Below are positions 25,140 through 33,452 of a DNA stretch of 64,000 nt, in pieces. This DNA is from Castellaniella hirudinis_A. Lineage in GTDB: Bacteria; Pseudomonadota; Gammaproteobacteria; Burkholderiales; Burkholderiaceae_B. The translations under genes were made by a program, and so were the position numbers. Every line of letters starts with the position of its first letter. Within the stretch, counting starts at the first letter, position 1. The stretch spans positions 372,001 through 436,000 of the forward strand of contig NZ_JBLGTV010000001.1 of NCBI RefSeq assembly GCF_047468865.1, in the 5' to 3' direction. Below the pieces are notes generated by a model that made no database searches, was not told the DNA's origin, and saw only the letters and a list, made by a program, of their open reading frames with translations.

Positions 25140-25940
25140 ATGTCCGCCATTCACAATCGCTTCAAGGCCGCGCTGGCGCAGTCCGGCGCACCCCGGATCG
25201 GCCTGTTCATGGGGCTGTGCGATCCCTACTGCGCCGAACTGCTGGCGGGCACGGGCTTCGACTGGCTGCTGATCGACGCCGAGCACGGCCCCAACGACAT
25301 CCGCACAGTGCTGGGCCAGCTGCAGGCGCTGCAGGGCTATCCGGTCGATGCGGTCACCCGGGTCGTCAACCATGATCCCGCCTTGATCAAGCAGATGCTG
25401 GATATCGGCGCCCAGACGCTGCTGGTGCCGATGGTGGACACGGCCCAACAGGCGCAAGCCATTGTGCGGGCCACGCGCTATCCGCCGCAGGGCATCCGCG
25501 GGGTCGGGTCGGCCCTGGCGCGCGCCGCCCGCTGGAATGGCATCCCCGGCTATCTGCAGCAGGCCAACGACGAAATCTGCCTGATCGTGCAAGCGGAATC
25601 CAGCGCGGCCCTGGCGGCGCTGGACGACATTGCGGCGGTGGACGGCGTCGATGCGGTTTTTATCGGGCCGTCCGACCTAGCGGCATCCATGGGGCATATC
25701 GGCCAGCCCGATCATCCCGAGGTGCGCGCCGCCGTGCTGGATGCGATTGCCCGGGTTGCGCGCGCCGGCAAGGCGGTCGGGGTGTTCGCCACCAAACTGG
25801 ATGCCGCCCGGGCCTTTGCCCAGGCCGGTGCGCGTTTTGTGGCGGTGGGGACGGATACCCTGCTGCTGCGCCAGTCGGCGCTTGGGCTGGTGCAGGCGTT
25901 TCACGAAGGCGCGGGCCAGGCCACCGGCGCCGGCTACTGA
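25140..25940 (+). CDS. hpaI: 4-hydroxy-2-oxoheptane-1,7-dioate aldolase HpaI
   Basis: 266 residues, metal-dependent class II aldolase of the HpcH/HpaI family. TGFDWLLIDAEHGPND holds the conserved base region, LLVPMVDTAQQAQAIVRATRYPPQGIRG the pyruvate-binding Arg, and IVQAESSAALAALDDIAAVDGVDAVFIGPSDLAASMG the metal Glu/Asp. It splits the substrate into pyruvate and succinate semialdehyde, the latter oxidised by the gabD product. Last gene of the operon; an EamA gene converges on it. Confidence 0.94.
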   Translation: MSAIHNRFKAALAQSGAPRIGLFMGLCDPYCAELLAGTGFDWLLIDAEHGPNDIRTVLGQLQALQGYPVDAVTRVVNHDPALIKQMLDIGAQTLLVPMVDTAQQAQAIVRATRYPPQGIRGVGSALARAARWNGIPGYLQQANDEICLIVQAESSAALAALDDIAAVDGVDAVFIGPSDLAASMGHIGQPDHPEVRAAVLDAIARVARAGKAVGVFATKLDAARAFAQAGARFVAVGTDTLLLRQSALGLVQAFHEGAGQATGAGY

Positions 25941-25957
25941 GGGCAAGCCGCCGAGGG

Positions 25958-26866
25958 TCAAGCGATGCTTTTGCCGCGCCGCCGGCGGCGGGAAGCCCGC
26001 GCTTCGCGCCAAGCGATGTACAGGCCGCTGCCCGCGATGCACAGCACGCCGACATACGCCAGGGCATCCGGGATTTCGTCCCAGAACAGCCAGCCCAGCA
26101 CGGCGGCCCACAGCAGGCCGCTGTAATCGAAGGGCGCCACCACCGAGGCCGGCGCCAGGCGGAAAGCCTGGGTGATCGCGCCCAGGCCCAGGGTGCTGCA
26201 AAGGGCCACGCCCAGAAAAAACGGCAGATGCGGCCACTGGATGGGTTCCCAGTACCAGGGGATGGCCAGCACGCTGAACACCAACTGGCCCACCACGATG
26301 TACAGCGTCGTGGTCAGCATGCCTTCGTCGGGGCCGATGGCCCGGGCGCTCATCATCATGGCGCCATACAGCAGGGCCGTCGTCAGGGGAAACAAGGCGG
26401 CGGGCTGGAAGCTGTCTAGGCCCGGGCGCACAATCAGCAGCACGCCCAGGAAGCCGACCAGCACGGCCGCCCAGCGGTGGCGGTCGACGGTTTCTTTCAG
26501 CACCAGCACGGACAGCAGCGTGACGAACAGGGGGGCGGCGAACGCCACCGCCGTGTTTTCCGCCAGTTGCAGGCTCATCAGGCCCAGATAGAAACAGACG
26601 GCGGCGGCAATGTTGATGGCCCCGCGCAGCAGGTGGATGTGCCAGTAGCGGGTGCGCAGCGCCTGCTGCCCCGCAATGGCCGTGACCATGGCCGTGACGA
26701 ACGGCAGGGCGATCAGGGCGCGCAGGAACAGGATCTGGATGGGCGGGTAGTGCGCGGTCAGCCATTTGGCGAAGGCATCGCTGAATGTCAGGGACAGCAC
26801 CCCGATCAGGATGAATGCGATGCCGGCCACAGGGTTCTGCGGCCGGGCGGCGGATGTTTCAGACAC
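25958..26866 (-). CDS. EamA/DMT-family permease
   Basis: About 302 residues if started at GTG 26866 (VSETSAARPQNPVAGIAFIL), which has AGGAAG ten bases upstream; the frame is open further up but the extra N-terminus is Arg/Pro-rich and not convincing. Ten hydrophobic segments in two EamA repeats, e.g. LTFSDAFAKWLTAHYPPIQILFLRALIALPF and the second-half LLYGAMMMSARAIGPDEG. It ends in a basic tail ASRRRRRGKSIA. Resembles RarD/YdcZ-like drug/metabolite permeases; substrate unknown. Second EamA gene flanking the hpa island. Confidence 0.85.
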   Translation of the reverse strand: MSETSAARPQNPVAGIAFILIGVLSLTFSDAFAKWLTAHYPPIQILFLRALIALPFVTAMVTAIAGQQALRTRYWHIHLLRGAINIAAAVCFYLGLMSLQLAENTAVAFAAPLFVTLLSVLVLKETVDRHRWAAVLVGFLGVLLIVRPGLDSFQPAALFPLTTALLYGAMMMSARAIGPDEGMLTTTLYIVVGQLVFSVLAIPWYWEPIQWPHLPFFLGVALCSTLGLGAITQAFRLAPASVVAPFDYSGLLWAAVLGWLFWDEIPDALAYVGVLCIAGSGLYIAWREARASRRRRRGKSIA

Positions 26867-26973
26867 GGAACGAGGGCTTCCTGCGGTAATGGTTTGCCAG
26901 GCGGGGCAGGGCGGGCGAATACCGCGTCGGCTGCCTGAACCGCCAGAATAGCCCGGAATGACCACGCGTGTCT

Positions 26974-27001
26974 GCCGCCGTCCGCGCCCCCGGACGGCGG
27001 C
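26974..27001 (-). terminator. Strong GC hairpin downstream of the aer-like gene
   Basis: GCCGCCGTCCG (26974-26984) and its perfect complement CGGACGGCGGC (26991-27001) enclose a 6-base loop. It lies between the stop of the aer-like gene and the start of the EamA gene, both on the minus strand. No T-tract follows, so intrinsic termination is uncertain. Confidence 0.4.
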
Positions 27002-27030
27002 GAGGGGCCTGGTCTTCATCGGCGTCAGGG

Positions 27031-27178
27031 CAAGGTGCCCTGCGCGGGCGCGGATCGGCGCCGGCATCGCCACCGCCGGGCCCACCCGTCGCAAGGTGCC
27101 CTGTGCGGGCGCGAATCAGGCCGTGCGGGCTGTACGCGCTGTTCCGCAGTATCGAGGTGCCCTGCGTGGGTGCGGCGA
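27031..27178. repeat. Three 26-bp direct repeats at exact 61-bp spacing
   Basis: Copies begin at 27031, 27092 and 27153 with the core AAGGTGCCCTG[C/T]GCGGGCGCG. Copies 1 and 2 differ at 2 of 26 positions; copy 3 is more diverged, mostly at its end. Each copy can fold a 6-bp stem (GTGCCC / GGGCGC) around a 5-base loop, and copy 3 keeps pairing through G-U pairs. The intervening 35-bp segments are unrelated to each other. The block lies in the 329-bp gap 26867-27195 downstream of the aer-like gene; no cas genes are in the window. The remainder of the gap holds the GC hairpin at 26974-27001. Confidence 0.8.
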
Positions 27179-27195
27179 ATGATGTCTTGCGTAGA

Positions 27196-28827
27196 TCAGG
27201 CCACCAGACGGAGGTTTTCAGCGCTTTTTTGTGGCGGAATCACCGGGCTGCCGCCGGCCTCGGGCTGCGCGGGTCGCAGGGCTTTGGTTCTGATCCGGGT
27301 GGCCTGGTTGAGCACCTGGATCTGGTCGTCCACGCTGCGCACCGTGGTGGCGAACTCCTCGGACATGCTGGCGTTCGAGGTCGTGACCTGGTTCAGGTCT
27401 TCCAGGGATTTCAGGATGTTGTTGGTTTCCGCCATCTGCTGGGCCTCGGCGGCGGAAATTCTGGCCAGCAGGTTTTCGATCTGGGCGTTTTGTGCGCGCA
27501 TTTCCGCAGAGGCTTCGACCGTGCGGCTGGCCTGCACCGTGCTGGCGCCGGCCAAGTCGATGATTTCTTTGATGATGGTGGAGATTTCCTTGGCCGAGGC
27601 GGCGCTGCGCTGGGCCAGTGCGCGAACCTCGGCGGCCACCACCGCGAAGCCCCGGCCGGATTCGCCCGCCCGCGCGGCTTCGACCGCCGCGTTGAGGGCC
27701 AGGATGTTGGTCTGGAAAGCAATGGAATCGATCATGCTGACAATCCCGCCGATGCGTTGGCCGGCTTCGTCCATCTGCTGGATTTGCCGGGCGGTGTCCT
27801 GGGCGAGTTCGCCCAGGTTGGCGGCGGACACGTCGGCCTGCTTGGCCAACTGGGTGACCTGGTGCAGGCTGTCGGCGTTTTTGTTGATGACCTCGGTGTT
27901 TTCGTTGATGTGCTGGTAGATTTCTTCCAGCCGCTGCGCGGCGGTGACGGCGTGTTCGCTGAGCGCCTGGCTGCCCCCGGTGATTTCGTTGACCGCGTAG
28001 CCCAATTCGGTGATCAGGTGGCTGGCATCGTCCACGAACGACCGGGCGTTGAAATTGGCCTGAAGCAACGCCTGCTGAATGCGGGCGAGTTCGTCGGCGC
28101 CGCCCAGCAGGTTTTCCGTGGACAGCTTTTGCCCGATCGCCGCCTGCGCCGCCATGGCCAGGACGACCTTGCCGCGCTGGATGAACCATTTGTCCAGGTA
28201 CAGCCCCAGCAAGCTGGCCCCCAGCCAGACCGGCAGAACGGCTTTGGGCCAGGCGGCGTCCTGCAGCCCCAGGCCCCAGGCCAGGCCGCCCCAGGCCAGA
28301 CCGGCGGTTGCCAGGCCGGCCCAGAGCCGGGCGCGCAGGCCCAGGCCCCGCAGGCGGTCGAACAGCCCCCGCATGCCCCGGCGCACCAGGTAGCTGCCCC
28401 GGAAGCGCGCCTTGGGCCGGCCGCGCAGGTAGCTGTCGTACAGGCTTTGCGCTTGGGCGATCTGCTGGCGTGTGGGCTTGGTGCGCACCGAGATGTAGCC
28501 GACCTTCACGCCGCCTTGAAAGAGGGGCGCGACGTTGGCCCGCACCCAGTAGTAGTCGCCGTCCTTGCAGCGGTTTTTCAGCATGCCGGTCCAGAAGCGG
28601 TCTTGTTCGAGCTCTTTCCAGAGATCGCCGTAGGCGGCTTCGGGGACGTCGGGGTGGCGGATCAGGTTGTGCGGTTGGCCGATCATTTCGGTGGGCAGGT
28701 ATTTGCATACCCGGGCGAACGACGCGTTGACGTAAACGATCTTGCCTTTGAGGTCGGTGGCCGACATCAGAATTTCCGTGTCGGGATAGTCGTTTTCGTT
28801 TTGGGTGACGGGCAGATTCTTGCGCAT
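27196..28827 (-). CDS. aer: Aerotaxis-type PAS chemoreceptor (Aer-like)
   Basis: 543 residues. The N-terminal PAS domain (about residues 15-115) has ILMSATDLKGKIVYVNASFARVCKY, MIGQPHNLIRHPDVPEAAYGDLW and KDGDYYWVRANVAP, the Aer/PAS_3 pattern that binds FAD in E. coli Aer. A membrane segment pair lies about 168-205 (LWAGLATAGLAWGGLAWGLG and AVLPVWLGASLLGLYL). The C-terminal signalling domain has IAFQTNILALNAAVEAARAG and GFAVVAAEVRALAQRSA. No periplasmic sensor domain, so it senses energy or redox from inside. The 3' region holds spaced repeats. FAD binding is known for the family, not shown here. Confidence 0.9.
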   Translation of the reverse strand: MRKNLPVTQNENDYPDTEILMSATDLKGKIVYVNASFARVCKYLPTEMIGQPHNLIRHPDVPEAAYGDLWKELEQDRFWTGMLKNRCKDGDYYWVRANVAPLFQGGVKVGYISVRTKPTRQQIAQAQSLYDSYLRGRPKARFRGSYLVRRGMRGLFDRLRGLGLRARLWAGLATAGLAWGGLAWGLGLQDAAWPKAVLPVWLGASLLGLYLDKWFIQRGKVVLAMAAQAAIGQKLSTENLLGGADELARIQQALLQANFNARSFVDDASHLITELGYAVNEITGGSQALSEHAVTAAQRLEEIYQHINENTEVINKNADSLHQVTQLAKQADVSAANLGELAQDTARQIQQMDEAGQRIGGIVSMIDSIAFQTNILALNAAVEAARAGESGRGFAVVAAEVRALAQRSAASAKEISTIIKEIIDLAGASTVQASRTVEASAEMRAQNAQIENLLARISAAEAQQMAETNNILKSLEDLNQVTTSNASMSEEFATTVRSVDDQIQVLNQATRIRTKALRPAQPEAGGSPVIPPQKSAENLRLVA

Positions 28828-29207
28828 GGATTAACCGAATGGCGATGTTTGTTTTATGTTATTAATGAATAAAACAAACGAATTTTTGAATTTATTTGTC
28901 GGGAATAATATGTAAATGCATTGTTTATTAAGAGAATTAATTTTTTATCGTAAAGATGTTAATGATCATATATGCAGTCTTTGCATTTTTCAATGAAAAT
29001 CCGCCATCAGACGGCCTGTCTGCGTTTATTCTTGATTTACATCAAACTGATGGTCGCCGCCGACCGCGTGACCGACGGAAGGCCCCGCTCAAGACCATGC
29101 CTGGAAGGGGTTTGACAGGCTTGGGCCGCCGTGCGCCGGTTAAACTGGCCGGTGGTGGCTGATGCAAGGCCTTGCGTCAGCGGTTTTTCAATTCGACGAG
29201 GTTTTCC
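28828..29207. other. AT-rich intergenic region between divergent aer-like and SRPBCC genes
   Basis: The first 200 bases (about 28840-29040) are strongly AT-rich, unlike the rest of the window, with runs such as AATTTTTGAATTTATTTG and TTAAGAGAATTAATTTTTTATCG. The right half returns to high GC. It presumably contains promoters for the divergent genes, but no clear -35/-10 pair or sigma-28 site with correct spacing stands out. No convincing ORF. Confidence 0.5.
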
Positions 29208-29708
29208 ATGAGCGACTTCCCCTCGCAACCCGGCACCCTGCAGCGCACCGCCCAGGGCTTTGAAGGCCGGTTGCAGCGTCATTACCCGCACGCGCCGGCG
29301 GCCCTTTGGGCCATGCTGACCGAACCCGCCCAGATGGCCAAGTGGCTGGCGCCCGGCGCCATCGACCTGCGTCCGGGCGGCGCGGTGCGCATCGACTTCG
29401 CCGACAGCGGCGTCGTCATCGACAGCACGGTCACCGACCTGTCGCCCGAACGCGTGCTGGAATACTCCTGGAGCAGCGGCGATCAGCCCGCGCGTCCCTT
29501 GCGCTGGGTGCTGGAACCCGACGCCGACGGCACCCGCCTGTCGCTGACGGTGCGCCTGCCCGCCGATGAAGACGCCGCCAAAGCCTGCGCCGGTTTCGAG
29601 GGCCATCTGGACATGCTGGCCGCCGCCCTGGAAGACGTCCCGGTGCGGTTTCCGCTGGATCTTTACCTGCAGGCGCGCAAGCACTACCAGGCCTTGCTGG
29701 ATGCCTGA
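29208..29708 (+). CDS. SRPBCC (START/Bet v1-like) domain protein
   Basis: 166 residues from ATG 29208 (MSDFPSQPGTLQRTAQGFEG); the TTG frame upstream is not needed because ACGAGG lies before this ATG. The pattern LQRHYPHAPAALWAMLTEPAQMAKWLAPGAIDLRPGGAVRIDF, then SVLEYSW-like RVLEYSWSSGD and TRLSLTVRLP, is the AHSA1/polyketide-cyclase-like SRPBCC fold, a hydrophobic ligand-binding cup. No operon partner; specific function unknown. Confidence 0.85.
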   Translation: MSDFPSQPGTLQRTAQGFEGRLQRHYPHAPAALWAMLTEPAQMAKWLAPGAIDLRPGGAVRIDFADSGVVIDSTVTDLSPERVLEYSWSSGDQPARPLRWVLEPDADGTRLSLTVRLPADEDAAKACAGFEGHLDMLAAALEDVPVRFPLDLYLQARKHYQALLDA

Positions 29709-29843
29709 GTCCGCAAAACCGTTGCGTGCTTAGGGTTAGTCTGCTGGCGGCCGCCCCGGTTTGCTGGCATGCTATCGCCCTTGTTCAGACTGGTTTTGGC
29801 CAGTTGCGTTTAAACTTTCTCTTTTTGAGTCTATAGGTTCCGC

Positions 29844-30812
29844 ATGAGCCCCTCGCATAACGTTGTCGATGAAAGCGCCTCCCTCACCGGCACCAACCGG
29901 TTCGAGCTTCTGTTGTTTCGTCTGGGGGCCGACAAGGAATCCGGTCAAAACGAACTCTTCGGCATCAATGTCCTCAAAGTCCGCGAAATCGTCACGATGC
30001 CCCCGGTGACCGCGGTAGCCGGCGCCCCCAAGTTTTCCCTGGGGGTGGTGCAGCTGCGCGATCAGGTGATCCCCGTCTTCGATCTGCCCAGCATCGTGGG
30101 CAGCAAGCTGCCCGGCGAACCCACCTTGATGCTGGTGACCGAATTCGGCCGCACCACCCAGGCGTTCACGGTCGAATCCGTCGACGATATCGTGCGCCTG
30201 GACTGGAATCAGGTGATTTCATCCGAATCCAGCGGCACGTCGCACAGCCTGGTCACCAGCATGGCGCGCCTGGATGAAGGCACCGAAACCGCGCGCCTGG
30301 CCCAGGTGTTGGACGTCGAAGCCATTTTGCGGCTGGTCACGCCGGAAAAACAACGCCCGCAGGTCGATCCCAAGGATGTCGGCGACAGGATCAACGTCAG
30401 GCCGGGCACGTTCATCCTGGTGGCGGATGACTCCTTCGTCGCCCGGGCGCTGCTCGAACAGGCCTTGAAGGCCATGAAGGTTCCCTACGAAATGGTCAAG
30501 TCGGGGCGCGAAGCCTGGGATCGCCTGACCGCCCTGAAAGCCGCCGCCGAGGCCGAGGGCAAAACCATCCTGGACAAGGTCAGCATGATGCTGACCGATC
30601 TGGAAATGCCCGAGATGGACGGCTTCACCCTGACGCGCAACATCAAGCAAGACCCGCGCATGCGCGCCTTGCCCGTGGTCATCCACTCGTCCCTGTCGGG
30701 GTCGGCCAACGAAGACCATGTCCGCAGTGTGGGGGCCGATGGCTACGTGGCCAAGTTTTCGGCCGAAGAACTTTCCTCGATCGTGCGCAAGCTTCTGGCC
30801 AGCCAAGCGTAG
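29844..30812 (+). CDS. cheV: Chemotaxis coupling protein CheV (CheW plus receiver)
   Basis: 322 residues. The N-terminal CheW domain (about residues 18-165) contains ELFGINVLKVREIV and FSLGVVQLRDQVIPVFDLP. The C-terminal receiver (about 188-320) has ILVADDSFVARALLEQAL, the phospho-acceptor Asp252 in MMLTDLEMPEMDGFTLT, and IHSSLSGSANEDHVRSVGADGYVAKF with the conserved Ser and Lys. CheV links receptors to CheA and is tuned by phosphorylation. Stands alone, away from the main che operon, near the Aer-like receptor. Confidence 0.93.
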   Translation: MSPSHNVVDESASLTGTNRFELLLFRLGADKESGQNELFGINVLKVREIVTMPPVTAVAGAPKFSLGVVQLRDQVIPVFDLPSIVGSKLPGEPTLMLVTEFGRTTQAFTVESVDDIVRLDWNQVISSESSGTSHSLVTSMARLDEGTETARLAQVLDVEAILRLVTPEKQRPQVDPKDVGDRINVRPGTFILVADDSFVARALLEQALKAMKVPYEMVKSGREAWDRLTALKAAAEAEGKTILDKVSMMLTDLEMPEMDGFTLTRNIKQDPRMRALPVVIHSSLSGSANEDHVRSVGADGYVAKFSAEELSSIVRKLLASQA

Positions 30813-30832
30813 CGCATCGAGCTGGGAGGCGC

Positions 30833-30874
30833 GGCCTTTCGGGCGGGCGGAAATATCCCGCCGCCCGAAAGGCC
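30833..30874. terminator. Long hairpin terminator between convergent cheV and EF-hand gene
   Basis: GGCCTTTCGGGCGGGCGG (30833-30850) pairs with CCGCCGCCCGAAAGGCC (30858-30874) with one bulged G, around a loop AAATATC. A 17-bp stem between two convergent genes; GGTTTA follows on the plus side, so termination is probably imperfect on either strand. Confidence 0.6.
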
Positions 30875-30877
30875 GGT

Positions 30878-31981
30878 TTACACGAACAGGTCGATCTGCT
30901 GCAGCGTGCCCGTGCCGCCGTTTTCTTTCAGGTAGACGCCGGTGCTGAGAATCTGCCCGTGCTGCGTATTTTGGCCGTCTTTCAGGTCGAAAGGGGTGCT
31001 GGCGCTGCCCAGGTACAGGGCCCCGACGCCGCGTTCGGCCAGCGTGCTCAGGCTGTCGCCGCCCCCGGCGTCCTTGGTCCAGATGCGCAGTTGGGCGAAG
31101 ATGGCGTCGTTTTCGTCGATCCAGCCGTTGCCGTCGTCGTCGTAGGCGGCCAGGTCGGCAAAGCCGTTGCCGCTGCGGGTGCCGAATAGTTCAGCGCCGT
31201 CGTCGACCTTGCCGTTGCCGTTGCGGTCCAGCGCCAAAAAGCCGCTGGCCGAACCGACGAAGGAAATTTTTTCCGCCGTGCCGTCGGCGTCGATGTCGAA
31301 GTCGAATTTCTTGCCGCTGAGTTCGGCCGCCGTGCCATCGAAATTGATGACCAGGGGGTCTTTGCGCACGCCGTCGCCTGCGCGGATCGATACCGAGGTT
31401 TCGTGGTAATAGCTGCGCTGCATCTGCAGCGAAACGTCGAATTGCAAGGTCTTGCCATCGGCCGTGTGCACCACCCCCTGGGCGTTGAAACTGGTTTGCT
31501 CGGATTCCTGCACGACTTCGTGATAGTCGTATTCCAGGCCCCAGCCGGCGCGCGGCGCGGCTTCCGCCGCCTGGCGGGCCTGTTCGGCCGCTTCGGTCAT
31601 GTCCTGGGAAGCGGCCTGCAGTTCGCCGGCGTCCAGCAGCTGGATTTTCTTGCCCGTCAGGGCTTCGACGACGCTGATCAGCAGGCGCATTTTCGGGTCT
31701 TTCAGGGCGTTTTCGCTGGCCGCCTGGATGCCGTCGGCCTGCTGGGCGCCAGCCGCGTCCTGGGTCTCTGCCGGGCTGGCGCTGGCAAGCTGGGAGGCGG
31801 CGGCGCGGCCGGCTTCGGAAATTGCCACCTGCTTGTCGGTTGGCGCGTGCCCCGCGCTGGCCCGGCCTTCGAAATCCGGGCGCTGATCGCCCACCCACAT
31901 GCGCAGGGTTTCTTGGGTGGTCTTGCTGCTGAATGCCGCGTGCTGGCTGTTCATGGCCACCGTGTAGCTGTCGATTTTCAT
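30878..31981 (-). CDS. EF-hand-like calcium-binding protein of unknown function
   Basis: 367 residues from ATG 31981 (MKIDSYTVAMNSQHAAFSSK); 14 more codons are open upstream. The N-terminal half is low-complexity helical (Ala/Gln-rich, residues 50-150). The C-terminal half has a beta-rich part (QGVVHTADGKTLQFDVSLQMQRSYY) and two D-x-D/N-x-D/N-G loops: LDRNGNGKVDDGAELFG (near 251) and YDDDGNGWIDENDAIF (near 280), plus DFDIDADGTAEK (near 227). These are Ca2+-binding EF-hand-type loops. No signal peptide. Family not recognised; similar proteins beside motility genes suggest a surface or flagellar role, which is speculation. Confidence 0.75.
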   Translation of the reverse strand: MKIDSYTVAMNSQHAAFSSKTTQETLRMWVGDQRPDFEGRASAGHAPTDKQVAISEAGRAAASQLASASPAETQDAAGAQQADGIQAASENALKDPKMRLLISVVEALTGKKIQLLDAGELQAASQDMTEAAEQARQAAEAAPRAGWGLEYDYHEVVQESEQTSFNAQGVVHTADGKTLQFDVSLQMQRSYYHETSVSIRAGDGVRKDPLVINFDGTAAELSGKKFDFDIDADGTAEKISFVGSASGFLALDRNGNGKVDDGAELFGTRSGNGFADLAAYDDDGNGWIDENDAIFAQLRIWTKDAGGGDSLSTLAERGVGALYLGSASTPFDLKDGQNTQHGQILSTGVYLKENGGTGTLQQIDLFV

Positions 31982-32051
31982 TGGAATGCCCCACCGTCGT
32001 CGATAATAACTTGTTGACGTCATTGGATTTGTTTTGTTTAGCCCGGACGGG

Positions 32052-32195
32052 ATGCGGTGTTGTGGATAGCATGCGATGTTTAGGCGGCATGCGGTGTCTC
32101 GGACGGCATGCGGTGGCTCAGGTGGAATGCGGTGTTTCAGACTGCATGCGATGGCTCAGGTGGAATGCGCTGCCTCGGACGGGATGCGGTACTAT
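32052..32195. repeat. 19-bp tandem repeat, about eight copies, upstream of the thiolase gene
   Basis: Units beginning ATGCG start at 32052, 32071, 32089, 32108, 32127, 32146, 32165 and 32184: spacing 19 bp except one of 18. The consensus is ATGCGGTGNCTCRGRYGGN. Inner units alternate between a TCTCGGACGGC-type and a GGCTCAGGTGGA-type ending, hinting at a 38-bp higher-order unit; the outer units are more decayed. The array ends about 50 bp before the thiolase ATG, so it may include or displace that promoter. No coding role is apparent. Confidence 0.88.
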
Positions 32196-32245
32196 GAGAA
32201 TCAATCAATATGCTGCATCGCAGCACCCACCACGGAGACACCATC

Positions 32246-33427
32246 ATGCAAGAAATCGTCGTTGTACAGGCCTGCCGCACGGCAGTGGGGGATTTTGGCG
32301 GGGGGCTGAAAGACGCGGCGCCTTGCGAGCTGGGCGCCCTGGTGGTGCGCGAAGTTTTGGAACGCGCCGGGGTGGCCCCCGCCGACGTGGGCCATGTGGT
32401 ATTCGGCCACGTCATCAACACCGAGCCCCGCGATATGTATTTGTCGCGCGTGGCCGCCATCAATGCCGGGATCGGCCAGAGCACCCCCGCCTTCAATGTC
32501 AATCGCCTGTGCGGATCCGGCCTGCAGGCGATTGTGTCGGCCGCCCAAGTGCTGATGCTGGGCGATGCCGAAGTCGCCATCGGCGCCGGGGCCGAGAGCA
32601 TGAGCCGCGCGCCCTATGTGGCGGTGGGCCAGCGCTGGGGCTCGCGCATGGGGGATTCGCGCCTGGTGGACATGATGACGGGCGCGTTGTCCTGCCCTTT
32701 TGAAAGATACCATATGGGGGTGACGGCCGAGAACGTCGCCAGGAAATACGGCATCAGCCGCGAGGATCAGGACGCGCTGGCGCTGGAATCCCACCAGCGG
32801 GCGGCCCGGGCGATCGCGCAGGGCCATTTCAAGTCGCAAATCGTTCCGGTCGTGCAAAAGACGCGCAAGGGCGAGGTGGTGTTCGATCAGGATGAACACG
32901 TGCGTTTCGACGCCAGCCTCGAAAGTTTCAGCAAGCTGCGCCCCGTCTTTGCCAAGGAAGACGGCACCGTGACGGCGGGCAATGCCTCGGGCCTGAACGA
33001 CGGCGCGGCCGCCGTGCTGCTGATGACGGCGGCGGCGGCCCGGGCGCGGGGCCTGAAGCCCATGGCGCGCCTGGTCTCTTACGGCCATGCCGGGGTGGAT
33101 CCCCAGTACATGGGCATCGGCCCGGTGCCCGCCACCCGCAGCGCCCTGGAGAAAGCCGGACTCAGCCTGGATCAGATCGACGTCATCGAGGCCAACGAGG
33201 CCTTTGCGGCCCAGGCCTGCGCCGTGTCGCGAGAACTGGGCTTCGACCCGGCCAAGGTCAACCCCAACGGCAGCGGCATCAGCCTGGGCCATCCCATCGG
33301 GGCCACAGGGGCCCTGATTACCGTGAAAGCCCTGCACGAACTCGAACGCGTCCAGGGCCGCCATGCCCTGGTCACCATGTGCATCGGCGGCGGACAGGGG
33401 ATCGCGGCGATCTTCGAGCGGCTGTAA
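32246..33427 (+). CDS. Acetyl-CoA C-acyltransferase (thiolase)
   Basis: 393 residues from ATG 32246 (MQEIVVVQACRTAVGDFGGG), the normal length of biosynthetic/degradative thiolases. Nucleophile Cys89 in NVNRLCGSGLQAIVSA. The conserved His is in NPNGSGISLGHPIGATGAL and the second Cys in ALVTMCIGGGQGIAAIFE. It condenses or cleaves acetoacetyl-CoA (PhaA/AtoB/BktB type). Which direction it serves (polyhydroxyalkanoate, ketone or fatty-acid metabolism) cannot be read, as no partner genes are adjacent. Confidence 0.93.
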   Translation: MQEIVVVQACRTAVGDFGGGLKDAAPCELGALVVREVLERAGVAPADVGHVVFGHVINTEPRDMYLSRVAAINAGIGQSTPAFNVNRLCGSGLQAIVSAAQVLMLGDAEVAIGAGAESMSRAPYVAVGQRWGSRMGDSRLVDMMTGALSCPFERYHMGVTAENVARKYGISREDQDALALESHQRAARAIAQGHFKSQIVPVVQKTRKGEVVFDQDEHVRFDASLESFSKLRPVFAKEDGTVTAGNASGLNDGAAAVLLMTAAAARARGLKPMARLVSYGHAGVDPQYMGIGPVPATRSALEKAGLSLDQIDVIEANEAFAAQACAVSRELGFDPAKVNPNGSGISLGHPIGATGALITVKALHELERVQGRHALVTMCIGGGQGIAAIFERL

Positions 33428-33452
33428 GCGGCTGCGGGCCGGGCTGCCGCTG

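Noticed and set aside
27031..27178. CRISPR array
   Set aside because: Spacing and degenerate last repeat look CRISPR-like, but there are only three copies, the repeats differ at several positions, the segments between are 35 bp of GC-rich DNA and no cas gene or leader is visible. Kept as an unexplained repeat.
29811..29837. Sigma-28 promoter for cheV
   Set aside because: TAAA at 29811 with a 15-base spacer leads to TCTATAGG, which shares almost nothing with GCCGATAA.
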